DNA from: Trichuris trichiura | Lineage: Eukaryota > Nematoda > Enoplea > Trichinellida > Trichuridae | Direction: 5' to 3' | NCBI GenBank assembly: GCA_037903355.1 | Contig: JBAJFE010000014.1 | Coordinates: 3,720,001-3,784,000, forward strand | DNA length: 64,000 bases | In this document: positions 10,109 through 22,619 of the stretch, piece after piece | Layout of the letters: each line of letters starts with the position of its first letter | Position numbering within the stretch: position 1 is the stretch's first letter | The notes under the pieces: generated by a model | Databases searched by the model: none | Seen by the model: the letters and a program-made list of their open reading frames with translations, nothing else | What the model was told of the DNA's origin: nothing | Position numbers and translations under genes: made by a program

Positions 10109-13100
10109 CTCTTAAGGTTAACATGACATTAACACGTGCTGTTCACTTGAGTCAGAATTTATCAAATTGAAACTAGCATTAGAAAACAAGTTTCCACTAC
10201 GCGTTCTATCACGCATTCTGTTGTGACTATGAACATTTTTAAAGCAGAGTGCGGTAATGTTAAGTAGTTGTTACTAAACATGTGATAAAAAAAGCAACTT
10301 ACATAATTTTATAGAAGTATGAATTATAATTTTACGACAGAGACAACAGGTTTACGTCAAAAATGGGCTCTATACAGAGCGAATAACAGCGAATATGCTG
10401 ACAGGGGTTTGATACAGATTACAGTTTCATGACTGCCCTCACATTTTATCTTCCGTTCATTCCGTTCGTTTTGACGAAACCGTTATTTCCGAAGGTGGAC
10501 AAAGCTGCTGAAATAGCAGAAGAGTGCCTTACAAGTAAACAATTTTTAAAAAACTGCATAGATGTATTCATAAAGCTCACTATGAGATGTGGGAAAACGA
10601 AAACCTTTATTGCAAGCTTGCTAACGCGCTTTCTCTGACTCATTCGCTTTATGTTTCCTGTTGTTTCAAAAACTCATTACAGCAACTTCTAAAGCTTTGC
10701 CACCAGGCGTCAGAACTTCAAAGCTAGCGAAATTGGACGTTGAAATGAGGTTCTTCCCGTTAACGCCCGCAAGTAAGACCCCATTCTCATGTACTAGCAT
10801 TAACTGTTGCCGGTTTTGGCCACTTCTCGTAGACGCTGGCAAAGTAGCTCAGCAGGAGGGATGGGCGCATGATTCCATGGTCGACATTAGCATTGAAAGG
10901 TGATGATTTATTTCATTGATTCAGTTTATTTTCAAGGGTTCTTCCATGCTGTTTCACATCAGCGAGAAATCCGAATGATGGATTTCAACGGAAAAAGCCC
11001 AGCGAAGTGTATTATACGCACTTCAAGCTTTCCACTGAACAAATAAATTTTCATAACCCCATTAATTTTCGCCAATTCCCCCGGCGCGCTCTCATCTTCC
11101 GTCATCTCCAAGGGATTGATCTCCCGTTTTGTAGACCATTCGTTTAAGATATCGAGATACGGGATTTCAACATCCTGAGCTATAAATTCGAGATTCTGAC
11201 AGTCTAGATTTTTTAGACTCGGTGCTCCCAGCGTACAGAAACTCGCAGCCTACGTACGTTTATAACTTAGCAGGGTGTTACGCTCTCCTGAAAATCAATG
11301 TGAACAGCTCAGCAGATTCTATCAATATTTTCAGAAGGTCAAATGCATGAAATACGTGTGGTAGACATTTTGGATTTCACTCATAAACTAGCCAGCTATC
11401 CCTTGGTATTTTTCATTATTTTATTACTGGTGTGGTTCGCTACGGACAGAGAAATTTTTTTTACAAGCTGAATGAGATTTCACGACCCATTTGTGGAATT
11501 CTCAAGTGTTGAGACGTGACAACCAAACTTATTACATACAAAACTGGTGAGCGCAGTGAACTGCGAGTTATAGGTCATTTCTATTTTAATGTAGTGGATT
11601 ATTGCATGTTACATTTGGCTGTTGCTGATCAGCATCAGGCGAAAGCGGATTTGTACCGAAATCCCAAAAGATCAAACCTGGAAAATTTGGTCACGAAAAA
11701 TCTCTTTTAAAAGGCTAGTATTTACAATTACAAAAAGGGGATATTTTTTAGGCAAAAAGACTGCTGTGAAACATTTGACACAACATACAGACACTAACTG
11801 AATACATTTTTGCAAGCATGAACGCACTGGCAACATTACCTAAGCCCAACAGAGGTAGACGAACAGCACCTCAAGGTCAAACCAGTCAAATTATGTTGGC
11901 CAGCTCATGTTGTACTGCTACGAATATCTTTACGGTTGGGACATGCCCCTTATTTAGAAGCTACGAATGCAAAACGGCCGCAACTGGCAACCGCTTATGC
12001 TGTGCTCTGTGTCATGGAGTCTTGATCTATTCAGAATTTAAATACTTTGCGACATTGATTTTCAGGATTTTGACATGCAGAGTTATGAACGGTACTGATT
12101 TCAGCCTCAGCGTCTGCACAGATGTCAATGACACTAAGAGTCAAGCTTCTGCTGAATCGATTTTGCTTTGGTGGTATGATAAAGTCAAACTGTCGTAGTA
12201 CAAGCTTTCACTACTCAGAAACTGTGTACATCTACTAGATGTTAGTTTCAGCTGTTCCACGTAGTAGTGTGTTTCGGTTAAGTGTGCGATATGGTGCTGT
12301 CAAATTTTGAAATATCGATGTTATGCTCATTTCATTTCAGGAAAGCAGGACCATTTTGTAGCTAACAAATTACCACTGTTTATCTATATTCGAACTATTT
12401 CAAGAAGCATTTTGTGTCAGCTTCTTTCTGATTTGCTGTTAGCATGAACGTGCCTAATGCTGTCAGAAGTCTAGTTTTCAACTACTAACTCGGTGAATAT
12501 AAGAACGGTTCTTTATGTTAAGTTTAGATTAATCAACTCACCAGTGGTTTCCTAGGTGCTTTTACTGGCTTGACGCTTCGTCCGTTGAGAGAGAGAGTGA
12601 GCTATTGTTAGTTGCTGAGATGAGAATGTTGAGGTTTAAAAGGATATTTAAGCTACAACGTCATCTGGTCAGTAAACACATTCTAGTTTGTTCACTGTTA
12701 CAAGCGTCAAGATAAGAGAATTTTTCTATATTAGTGGCTTGGCGCGAAAATAATAGATTTCAATTAAAAGCGTTGTTTGCCTTCAATTTGGAAACGGCAT
12801 GACTGCACCCCGTTGCCGCTTTTGGTTCATCCTTAACGCTCTGACTAAGGAGACTCCTGTACAAAAAATCGTCTGTCTTTGAACTGAGTGAACGACACTT
12901 CGAATATGTTGCTTGTCCATTGTTGCTTTCATTGGACTTCAGTGTGAAGGTTTCTAATTGGGAATGCATGTCTGCGTGATGAGTTTAGTAGCATACTTGA
13001 ACAATACATTTCCTTCTCACATTTTTTTTAAAGAATTACTTAGGACAGTATACCCAACATTTCGTTCATAAATCTGATTCATTCTGGTAACACAAATTAA

Positions 13101-13486
13101 GTTTTGAATCTTCTGCGGGATATAGTGCTTATAATCTCGAGAAAAGTAACAAGAATTCGCTTCTTCTATATCGGTGTCTTGTTTTTCCTGTTCTGATATG
13201 AAGACCCCCCAATATGAAGATACGAGGTGGTAAGTTATTAAAGGTTATGGAACTAAGTCTCTGTCATAATCTTTTGATATATTCTATTCAAACTTCATCT
13301 CTGCGATTCTCAAGGGAAGGGTTTTCCTTTACAGGTGCTACGAGACTGTAAAAGCCAGGCAGTTGTTGTGGGAATTAGCGGCAAGGTGACAGAAGGGAAA
13401 AACTGATAAAACAATCTGGTAGAAAGAGCTGTGTAGGATTGAAGAATCGTGTGACAGAAACGGCAGTACTAACAATCTGTATTAAC
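10109..13486. other. No recognised gene
   Basis: AT-rich DNA with scattered short open frames, the longest 126 codons at 11818-12198, cysteine-containing but without a recognised domain. A short GA run sits at about 12587. About 50 bp around 11981 resembles 18941 (shared GGCAACCGCTTA), perhaps an old dispersed repeat. Confidence 0.35.
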
Positions 13487-13614
13487 CTTGCCCCGCATAA
13501 CTTTACAATCTCTTCAGCCCCCGCTGCGTGAATAACGCACTTAAGAACTAACGGACGCTCTTGTACTCGCTCGACGCACACGTCGCCTACGCCAGCCTCA
13601 TGTACGCGGTACAT
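13487..13614 (-). CDS. Candidate first coding exon of an unrecognised gene
   Basis: The minus strand from ATG 13614 reads MYRVHEAGVGDVCVERVQER and continues to a donor-like CAAG/GTTAAT at 13486. The stretch is GC- and CpG-richer than its surroundings and has protein-like composition. No partner exon was proven; an open stretch at 12760-12969 on the same strand is a possible downstream exon. Family not recognised. Confidence 0.25.
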
Positions 13615-13639
13615 GACGAAAGGTACGTCAGCTGACTAC

Positions 13640-15048
13640 GCTTCATCTGCCACCTGCGTTACAGCATAAATTAGTTTTTGTACATTTCTGTTGCTCATTC
13701 TTACGCAGGAAATCCAAAAACGCAACATGCGTGGACTGGCAAGCTTTGCGAGAGTCAAATCAGTGGATTGGAACAGAGTAAAGATTAGTTGAGAGATTGA
13801 AGATGTGATGGGTCTGAGCTTGAGAGGCATTGCTCTTATTACTAGTACTATTAAATAAGCTGAAGAAAATACTGGATGTTCGAAATGCTTCGTCCAAACT
13901 CGGTTTCTAAATACATGACAACTTCCGTAAAGTTCTGAAACTTCAGGAAGCCATTGAAAAAGCTCATTTCTCAAAGTATGCGTTCATTAATAAGACTGCG
14001 GATTAAATGAGCTTGCAGAGAAAGTTTACTAAGGTAGCTTAGCTCTTTCTGCTATGAGGATAGGAGTCAAAGATGAGTTCATGTACAGCCATCGCTTCGA
14101 TGTCTGAACAATGCAGCTCGACGGTGTGCAACTTTCTGAGCAAACATTCAGAAGTGGTTTTTAAAAGGGATTTCCGGTATTTGGAACGCGCAGGCAAACC
14201 AAGTATCCTTTGAAATACTGAAACAGTTACGTTGGGGCTTCATCAGTGCATTATATAAATGCACCTGCTAGCCAGTCAATATTGCTTTGCCATTTTGTAC
14301 TACGAAATAAGCAGAAATCTTTTATGAACTCGAGATTTATCGAAATGTATGCATACAAACACTTAAATAACTTGTGGGAACCATTCACAGTAAGTAAACA
14401 AACGCTTTCCTTTTGCTGAGATAGTGTCACCAGCTTATCGTCTTCTTCAATTTCCTTTTCAGTCTACTCAATATGAAGACTATGAAGAGAAAAGCCTTTA
14501 CGATTATCAGTGTCCATTTAATGAGTAATAAATGATCGTCATGCCGCACGGTTACCTACGACAATAAAAGATTTATTTGATGTTTATGTGGGTGCACATC
14601 GGTGCCACTATCACTACGCTTTAGCATTACCCATGTAAAACATCATGTGAAAAGCTTCTTTAAGGTGTCGATATTCCTTCCCTACAGGTGTGAACGGTAC
14701 CGTTAGTGATACTGAATGATGGTTCACCTACTAATAGATAAGCCTCAGGAAAATAAACATTTTATGGAGAAATTCTACGAGATGGCCCGTGCATTGAATT
14801 CGCGCGTTGATCAACGTTTTGCCATACAATAGTACCCTGAAAACAAGCGCTTCTGAATCCACGGCTTCTCAAGCTGGGCTATTTTCTCTTGGAACCTGAC
14901 ACTTAAAATTTTTTGATCTACTATACGTAAGCCATACATTTTTCCTTGGCCAATAATTAATATGCAACATCTATTGCGTTAATTTCTCAAGTTTACTAAT
15001 ACAAATGATTTCATAAAGGTAATTTCCTACTTACCGCGTCCACTAATT

Positions 15049-15050
<2 letters not shown>
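13640..15050. other. No recognised gene
   Basis: A 112-codon minus-strand open frame (13636-13974) has no recognisable domain. Nothing else was seen. Confidence 0.35.

Positions 15051-15052
<2 letters not shown>

Positions 15053-15140
<88 letters not shown>
15053..15140. repeat. (ATT)n microsatellite
   Basis: Uninterrupted trinucleotide run of about 88 bp immediately left of an inverted-repeat element. A second run lies on the element's other side (15432-15493). Confidence 0.97.
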
Positions 15141-15185
15141 CTAAAGACAGGATGTCTTTTAACAGGCTTGGGTTGTTTCATATTT

Positions 15186-15430
15186 GATCTTTTGATTCAC
15201 GGGTTTGGCCTGTTGGATGTATCTGTAAGTAAACTGCAAAGTGCCCTATCAACGAATGGATGAGCAAATTGTTAGAGAAATTACAGAACAAATCAAATAC
15301 CGTACGTTTCGGAACTGCTCTTGTTCCGTCGTCAGCAGTGTTGGGGAGCTGCTCATCCATTCGTTGGTAGGGCACTTTGCAGTTTACTTACAGATACATT
15401 CAACAGGCCAAACCCGTGAATCAAAAGATC

Positions 15431-15431
<1 letters not shown>
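15186..15431. mobile_element. Inverted-repeat element with a hammerhead-like core, flanked by ATT runs
   Basis: Arms 15186-15266 and 15350-15431 are inverted copies, about 80 bp with only a couple of mismatches. The 83-bp spacer holds, on the minus strand, the cleanest hammerhead-like core of the window (15307-15335): CTGACGA, stem GGAAC/GTTCC, GAAAC. The arms carry the box ATCCATTCGTTG/CAACGAATGGAT shared with elements at 15930, 16170, 32420 and 63770. The two short peptides readable across it are by-products of the repeat. Confidence 0.8.
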
Positions 15432-15472
<41 letters not shown>

Positions 15473-15493
15473 TATTATTATTATTATTATTAC
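15432..15493. repeat. (ATT)n microsatellite
   Basis: Trinucleotide run with one ACT interruption, directly abutting the right arm of the inverted-repeat element. Confidence 0.95.
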
Positions 15494-15532
15494 TGTTTTA
15501 TTTTTCCTTTTCGTCTAACGGGCGTTTAGAAA

Positions 15533-16510
15533 TGTTGTTCTAATCTCTTCGTAGCAGAATTTTCAGCCCATTTTTTATTTAACGTTTATTTTTTTTGAAT
15601 ATGGGATGCTTCGTAACGGGATTATGTTACTGTTAAGTTCGCTGAGAGATGTGATTTACTTCTAGAAACGACTCTATGTCTAACGTTCGGTCAGAGCAAG
15701 AACGATCCTTCTCCCCCGGGTCATCCTTTTACATCGCCCCTGGACCTTGCCCATAACTATCCTTCGACCAGGTGACGCTTGTTATGGGTCATGGGAACGG
15801 TCTTAATTTAGAATAACAATAATAACGAGCGATCTGCTTAATACACGACAGTTTCATGGTTTGTTAGATCTTCTACGGTTTTTCCCGTTCTTGTCTGCGT
15901 TGGTATCTGTAATTTAAATGAAACAATTGCTCTACCAACGGGTGGATAAGCGATTATTAGGAAAAATTGTACAGGACCAAAACACTCAGCTTTATTTTCA
16001 AAGCTTTCAGGATGCTCTAGTTCCGTCGTCAGTGAGGTGGAGGAGCGCTTCTGTCCTCCTCCAACTCACGTCGAACCTCAAGAACGTCCGCCACCTCACC
16101 GACGACGGAACTAGAGAGTTTCGAAAGCTCTGAAAATAAAGTTGAGTGTATTGGTCCTGTACAATTTTCCTAATAATCGCTCATCCAACCGTTGATAGGG
16201 CAATTGTTTCGTTTAAGTAACAGATACCCACGCAGACAAGAACGGGAAAAGCTATGGAAGATCTAACAAACCATTTAACATTTATTGCATAAACGTTTAA
16301 TGCGAAGCTTTCGGGCCTCGCCGTAGCCCGTCATCAGCGCAGTTTGTGTGGCCGTCGGGTCGGTCATTATGTTAGCAAGCTGCTCTATCTGACCGACCTT
16401 GGTGGAGACCGTAGCCGTCAGGTGGCAACCATCGGGCTTTGATCCCACCTAGTCAGGCAGACGGTGCAGCGAGCGCCCAACCGACTTTTCGCGACGGCGA
16501 CACACTAACC
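15533..16510 (-). mobile_element. Short retroelement 'family B', split into two pieces by a younger insertion
   Basis: Segments 15533-15590 and 16283-16510 together match the intact copy at 22292-22607 (shared GTTCTAATCTCTTCG at one end, CATTTATTGCATAAACGTTT and GGTCGGTCATTATGTTAGCA inside, CACACTAACC at the other end). The minus strand carries a canonical CTGATGA hammerhead-like core at 16309-16337. The gap is filled by a separate hairpin element. The right end abuts mariner sequence. Confidence 0.75.
15591..16273. mobile_element. Large hairpin element inserted in family B, with a 13-bp target duplication
   Basis: TTTAACGTTTATT (15578-15590) and TTTAACATTTATT (16274-16286) flank it: 12 of 13 bases match, and both halves are present once in the uninterrupted family B copy. 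Inside, arms at about 15855-16043 and 16083-16275 are inverted copies of about 190 bp, with a roughly 40-bp loop. Each arm carries a hammerhead-like core (minus 16005-16032, plus 16099-16126). No protein was recognised. Confidence 0.8.
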
Positions 16511-16514
16511 GTTA

Positions 16515-17290
16515 ATGAACCGGCGCGTTATCCTAATGGAAAAGGACACCGATGTGCAACTTGCCGCGCCGTTTTCTTGCCAATGCGATCTTTAATTTTC
16601 GCAAAACTGCTTTTTAATAACTTGCCGTGACTCTTCGCTCTCCTTCAAGGAAGTCAGTCAGAATTACTACGTCTGAGTCCTAGAATATGGTCGCCATAAC
16701 CTTTCCAGCCGACCGCTTCACTTTGAACTTGACTGGACCTGCTGACCCCGTCAGTAACTCCAGCTTGGATTGGATCTTACTCTCCGGGTCATATTGGTAG
16801 ATCCAGGTTTCATCTTCCGTGCCAGTAAGGTCAAAAACCCGATTTCATTTGCTTCAATCTTCGTTAAAAGCTCCTGAAAAAGGTTAATGCGTCGAACCAG
16901 CTGTTCGTCGCGCAACGCTTTCAGAACCCACCGAGCTGAGAGCTTCCACAGACCAAGGGTTTCATGCAGTATTCCAAATGCTGAATGGAAGAAAATCCCA
17001 GTCATTCTAGCAATCCTTCTGACGGTAGTTCTGCGGTCTCCTTCCACTAGGTTCCGGGCAAGAACCACGGCTCCTTCGCTCGTTGCGGTTGGTGGTCTTC
17101 CCGCTTTCCGGTCGTCTTCGATGGCTTCTCTGCCCTCCTTGAAACGCTTTATCCACTCATAGACAACGGCTTGAGATGGAGCACTACTTTCGTAAACCTG
17201 CTGCAAAGATTGATTAATCCTCCTCGGCTGCCAGTCATGGCTGGATAGAAATTTAATGTTAGTCCTGATTTCAAAAAGAAGATTTTCCAT
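16515..17290 (-). pseudogene. Dead mariner transposase
   Basis: The minus strand from ATG 17290 reads a mariner N-terminal helix-turn-helix region (IKFLSSHDWQPRRINQSLQQ, then VVYEWIKRFKEGREAIEDD and GRPPTATSEG). The frame breaks near 16815. Beyond it other frames continue the DDE domain as GDETWIYQYDPESK, GPVKFKVKRSAGKVMATIF, DFLEGE and a broken downstream stretch that stops near 16515, where family B begins. At least two frameshifts and a stop make it inactive; the C-terminus and right TIR are missing. It is the youngest-looking of three mariner fossils here. Confidence 0.88.
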
Positions 17291-20200
17291 TCCACGAGAA
17301 AAACGATTACTTTAGGTGAAGCTTGTACAACACTGGCGCAGCGTCAGATAAGGCTGCTTCTCCTTACAAGTCGTCAGATAACAGCGATAAGATTAAGCAT
17401 GCTTTGGCCCATTGGTTGGTGTCCTGTTAGACACTGCACCATCTTTTCAGGAACTTTCCAAACATCCCTTGTACTTGCCCTTATGACGAGGTGCGTAATT
17501 CACCGAAAGCTACGCGAAATTTTCTGATTGCTGTTTACTGATGCAGAATAAAATAGCTCTTCAAACCTGTATCTTTGCAGTTCAATAAAATACAAGCACG
17601 CATTAATATTTCTAGACCGTGGTTAGTTGTCCGCCCGTAGCTCACGCATTTTCAAAATTCACAGGGACCTGGAAGGGTAAATTCCGCGAATTCCAGGTTC
17701 AGGTGTTACCGTGTTTCTTTTTATGAACTTTTCATACAGACCGGAAAAAACCTACTGATAAGCACGTATGACAAACACGTGCATTGTCTCATTAGATCTT
17801 ATGGATGAAACAGAGTTGGAACGTTGTGTATACATTTAAGGCAAACATCATAAATGGTTTGTATTTCTCAAGGTAATCACATACACCAACTGTTTTCTTC
17901 CTGATTCGAAGAAAGATCACTGCGATCCTTTCTGACGTTTAGGTTTCAATAGAAACGCTTAGTAACTTTTCCATTGCTTTCGATGGTTTAAGCCTTCTTC
18001 TTACTGACGTCGCAACATTTGAACTGACACTATTCGTAGAACTGCGAAATTTTTTCATCATTGCTTCTAAAAGCCAACAAAGTCGATTTCGTTATGCTGC
18101 TAGTCTTGAGAAGATGTGGTTTGAGAAGCGAGACTACTTCAGGTGCACGCACGCTGCTAAAGTCCAGAGTAGCAACATGCCTGCATGCCGTTCCTTTTGC
18201 TGACTAGAATTAATTCTCCCGAACATTAGTAGTAGAGAAGTAGATTATTTCAGTACGCAAATCGCATGTCTGAACATTGTTCACAGCTTAGTCAGAAGTC
18301 TTTCTAACTGGAGCAAGTGTCTCTGATATGTGTCACAAATGCTTTGTTACGTCAGGGCCAGCGCATCACCTATGTTTTGCCCAAGAAGACGCACCATATC
18401 AAAAGCCTGCCCTAGTTTCTTTGCGCCAGGTGCTGGCATGAGAAAAGTTGAGAATCTGTGCTCCACGCACAAGGTTTGCTGCAGGTAAGATCCTCTAAAA
18501 AGTATAAGCGGTACCACATTACAAGAACAAAGTTTCTCCTTGTTAAACTCGCGTGTCAGCGAAAACGCATAACAGGAAAACACTGTGTTTTTTATTGCTG
18601 AGTAAAGCATGTAGAAAAGAGCTTCTGGCTCTTTCCTGATCTATCCAGCAAAACTATTCTTTGATTAGGAATCGGAAAAAGTCTATATAGGGCCTGCAGT
18701 AGAATACTTCCACACAAGAGGTTATCCAGCAGTAAAAGAGAATCAAAATTTTGATTAGTGCTTTGAAAGCAGTTTTAATTATTAATAGTTTTAATTGAAT
18801 CCTGTACCTCTCAGGAGTCTTCTAGTCCTATTATCAACGGGAACATTAACGACCTAAAAGGACCTTTCAGTGTGTACTAAATGTCTCTATGAAGGAGTTT
18901 ATTTTTTATTTAGCAGCTAAAAGTCCAAAACTTTTACATGGCAACCGCTTACGTTATGCTTTTGCCCTGTCTGAAATCTTGAACCATTAAAATTTTCGCC
19001 CGTTCGCCATTCTGGCACATTGAAGCAAACGACGGTCAGGCAAATGGCCGTAAGCGGATTTATTAATGTACTGTTCTACTCGTTTACCCGTGGAATCTAT
19101 TCACTGTAGCAGCGGCTGCCGCAGATTATGCTGACGTGTAATCACGTTGACGCATGGTTCAATTTGATGAATGATTAAGGTTGACGCAGGGGAACACGTG
19201 GAATCATATTTTTTTGGTTTCATCGCAACGTATTATTTGTAGGTGGAAAAGTAGAGCCCATCGGACCTATGCATACGTACACTTATGGTGCTGGGCTGAC
19301 ACCTTCAGAACACATGACCACCAGAGTTCCTGAATCGTTAAACTAAAATATTTTTTGCCAATGAAAAAGGCATGCACGTGGCACCATGTAAGCGCAGGAT
19401 ACAAAAAAAGTTAGACTTGCGAAAGGTATGACTGTATAGCGTGGAAAAGTATTCCGTAGAAACGAATTACATGGACAGGAAGCAATGAATAAACATGATG
19501 ACATGTAAACAAAACTGACACCGTAAGCAGGCTTTGGAAAAATTGATGCACCATGGGATATGCTAAAACGAGGTTCTCCAATGGCGATAAACTCGATAAA
19601 ATACATTGTCGCAGGGCAATGAAAATGTACCTGGTGGAAACGCATCACATGCAGAGGCAGCTTTTAGAAAACGTACTCTTAGCATACTTGGCAATAATGG
19701 AACGAAAGCACTTCGGAAAAAATTCTTAGAAACATGATCGATAAACGCAATGGTCACTGTCGTTTGTTAGTACGAATCAGGCTGTACACCACAGCACAGG
19801 CATCGAGATGCGCAGCTTTCCTCTTAGTCTAGCTTCAGTTGCACAAACCCTTGTCGTCAAACTGATACTTTTGCTACGTACTGTGCTGTAAAAATTTGCC
19901 ATGACTTTCTTTCCAGGGAACAATCGCCTTTTCATTTCGTGGTTGTAGCCGTCGTTTCGGTTACCTTTGAATCCAGGAATGTAAGGCCTGGCACTGCTTC
20001 TGGATTTTCTTTTACCTTTCAGAAGCTAACGGGGCCGCGTGTTAAGGCTTTAAAGATTTTGACGTTGAGTTTCGCAGTCGTCACGTGGAAAGGATTTAAT
20101 TCAAAACCGCAAAACGACACCACATGGTATTCTCCTACCTCGCAGTAAAGCTCTCCGCTTCCATTGTCGCAGTGCGTTTCTTCTTTCTCTAATATGTTCG

Positions 20201-22279
20201 CAATCAAACACTGCCAGTGGCACACATTCCATCATCAAGTTGATATTGGCGTTCTTACTCATGTACTAGATTATCCACCGCATTAATAGAAAAGGTTTTA
20301 TTCATACAAAAGGATGTGCGAACACGCCTGCGTTAAGAGTACTCATAAAAAAATGATTCGCTTGATTGCTCTTCTATTTTGAAATAAAATTAAAAGGAAC
20401 TTTTACTTTTGACTAGAAGAACAGAAATAGAAGAAAATGCTCAGTTTCTGGTGATTTTATCTTATTGCCTGTTGCCTTTGCAAATGATCACTATGCCATG
20501 AACCATTGTAAGACTGATAGTAACAGTATCTAAAAAGTTGAAAAAGGCGGTTCCACAACTTTAAGCTACAGACGTAATCTCTGATGCAAATGTTGAAGCG
20601 CCAGCTGCTCGAGTTAGTAAGTTAGCTCGAACATCAGCAGTTAAAAAAGTTGCCGCCAATGCTGAATTGCTGCAGGCACACATCTCAAATGATTAACTAT
20701 TTTACTTCCTGACATCTTCCCAATAGGTACTTCAAAACTTTCTTTTTTGGCAATGTCCTTTTCTTTCAGCTGTTAATTAGCACGTCAGTTAGCAAAGCTC
20801 TAGGCATCACTCTGAAGCTACACTTTAACCTAAAAATTCTTCAGTCACTAGTCGACCACATAACAATTCACATACTTTTCAAGCTGTAAAAACAGTTTTC
20901 TTGCAAAAATTTGCCAAACCTTTCAACCTGGCGTTACGTAATGGCCGAGTAACTGCTTAATCATTAATTTAATTGAAGCTTTCGTTTGAATCCTCTGCTC
21001 CTTCATCGTACTCATGTTCTGCTTTCATTTGGCAACAGGTGAAGTCAGTTTGCAAAAATTCAGAATACTATAATGCCAAGCTTTTAAGTCGATTGATATT
21101 AGTGGCTGGTTTTTCACGTCAGCGAATCGATTCGTTAAAGCTAGAATTGTTTGACATTGCACGAAATTGTTTACTTTTCAGCAGCACAGTCTTTTCTTAG
21201 GATTATCTCAATAACTGAGCATCACTTTGAGAAAGGAATAATGTGGCTGATGTTCAGAAATTCCTTTTTCTGGCTTCCAGTTTCAAACCTCGGAACAATT
21301 TAACAGAATTTTAGCTGCATTTTTGGTTGATCCGTGCGCGACGCAACGATTATCAGCTAAAGGTTGGAGTCGGCTATACGCGGATAAAAGTTTGTACTTT
21401 TTAAACAATAGAAAAGGTAAGAGGTTTGGAAAGAAGCACGGATCAGTTCGTTGTCACACACGTTTTCTCTGTATTATGATTAACCGTTTATTATTATTAT
21501 GGAGCTTTCCCACAATAAGCTGGATGAGCGGTATGAAAATGGCAGTCATAATGGTAGTAATGTAAACTTCACTGAAGATATTAAGAACGTTGAAATGTTC
21601 AGCTGAAGAATAGTATAATGTTTCGCAGCGACTTGTCTATCCCGATAAAACTTTCTAGGCAGCTAAACCAGACAAATTCAGTAGTAAACAATCAAATGTT
21701 TTAAACATTAGACAAACGAACTTTGCGCAGTTCAATTTCTCGCATACTTAATTAAAATGTACAGCTGTGAAACGACTCGTCTAACAACTATTAATAATAA
21801 TCACCAAGAATGTCAGTCGGTAAATTTTCGCATTAGCCTTTTACGTTAACCTTCTGAATCACTGCAAATCCGACCCACTTCGGTGCTTCTGAAAGTCACT
21901 CTTTGCAAATCTCTGCCAGCGCACTGTATGCTAAAGCAAAACGGTTACACTCTTGCTGCAGGCACCTCTGACTAACGTTTTCTACTCATTCTCGTGTCAC
22001 TCTGGTGCTATGTTTAATTAATAAACGTAGCTTCGGTGAATCGTTTGTTTTGCTTTTGCTGTAGTTACCGCAACCTTAAGTTCTGAATGGTGGGTGCATA
22101 GAATTACTATCAGACACCCATTTGTTAGTGCAGGTAAGATAATCTGTAGGCCAAACTTTTATTTACACCAGTGCGCTACTTTCTGCTGGCAAATCGCATG
22201 ATGTCTTTGACAGTTATACGTGTGCCCAACAAAATCTCATTGTCGTGCTGATTTTTATAGCAGCCTTAAATAAGTATGC
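17291..22279. other. No recognised gene
   Basis: About 5 kb of AT-rich DNA. Open frames at 18347-18610, 19343-19757 and 19939-20225 show no domain. No tRNA or conserved RNA structure was recognised. Confidence 0.35.
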
Positions 22280-22291
22280 GATTAAGTGATT

Positions 22292-22607
22292 TTGTTCTAA
22301 TCTCTTCGAACTGGGATTTTTCAGCCCGTTTTTTAAGTAACATTTATTGCATAAACGTTTAATGCGAAGCTTTCGGACCTCGCCGTGGCCCATCGTCAGC
22401 GCAATTAGTGCGGTCCTTTGGGTCGGTCATTATGTTAGCAAGCTGCTCCCTCCGACCGACCTTGGCGGAGACCGCAACCGTCAGATCTATCTTGACCTGT
22501 CGGGCCTTGGTCCCACATAGTCAGTCATACCTCGCAGTGAGCCCCCAACTGACCTTCCACGACGGGAGCACACTAACCCAAAGAAAAGAAAAGAAAAAGA
22601 AAACCGA
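22292..22607 (-). mobile_element. Intact short retroelement 'family B', with a 12-bp target duplication
   Basis: A perfect direct repeat GATTAAGTGATT flanks it (22280-22291 and 22608-22619). The 316-bp element read on the minus strand begins with an A/G-poor CTTTT-rich stretch, has an internal GGTCGGTC/GACCGACC hairpin, a hammerhead-like core CTGACGA...GAAA (22371-22399) followed by GCTTCGCATTAAACG, an AATAAA-containing stretch, and ends near GAAGAGATTAGAACAAAA. There are no terminal inverted repeats and no coding capacity. No tRNA-like head with A and B boxes was recognised, so it is not a typical SINE. Best described as a non-autonomous retroelement with a PLE-type tail. Confidence 0.75.
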
Positions 22608-22619
22608 GATTAAGTGATT

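Noticed and set aside
11818..12198. 126-codon cysteine-containing frame
   Set aside because: No signal peptide, no domain, no splice partners; part resembles a dispersed repeat.
13636..13974. 112-codon minus-strand frame
   Set aside because: No recognisable domain or splice context; left as unannotated.
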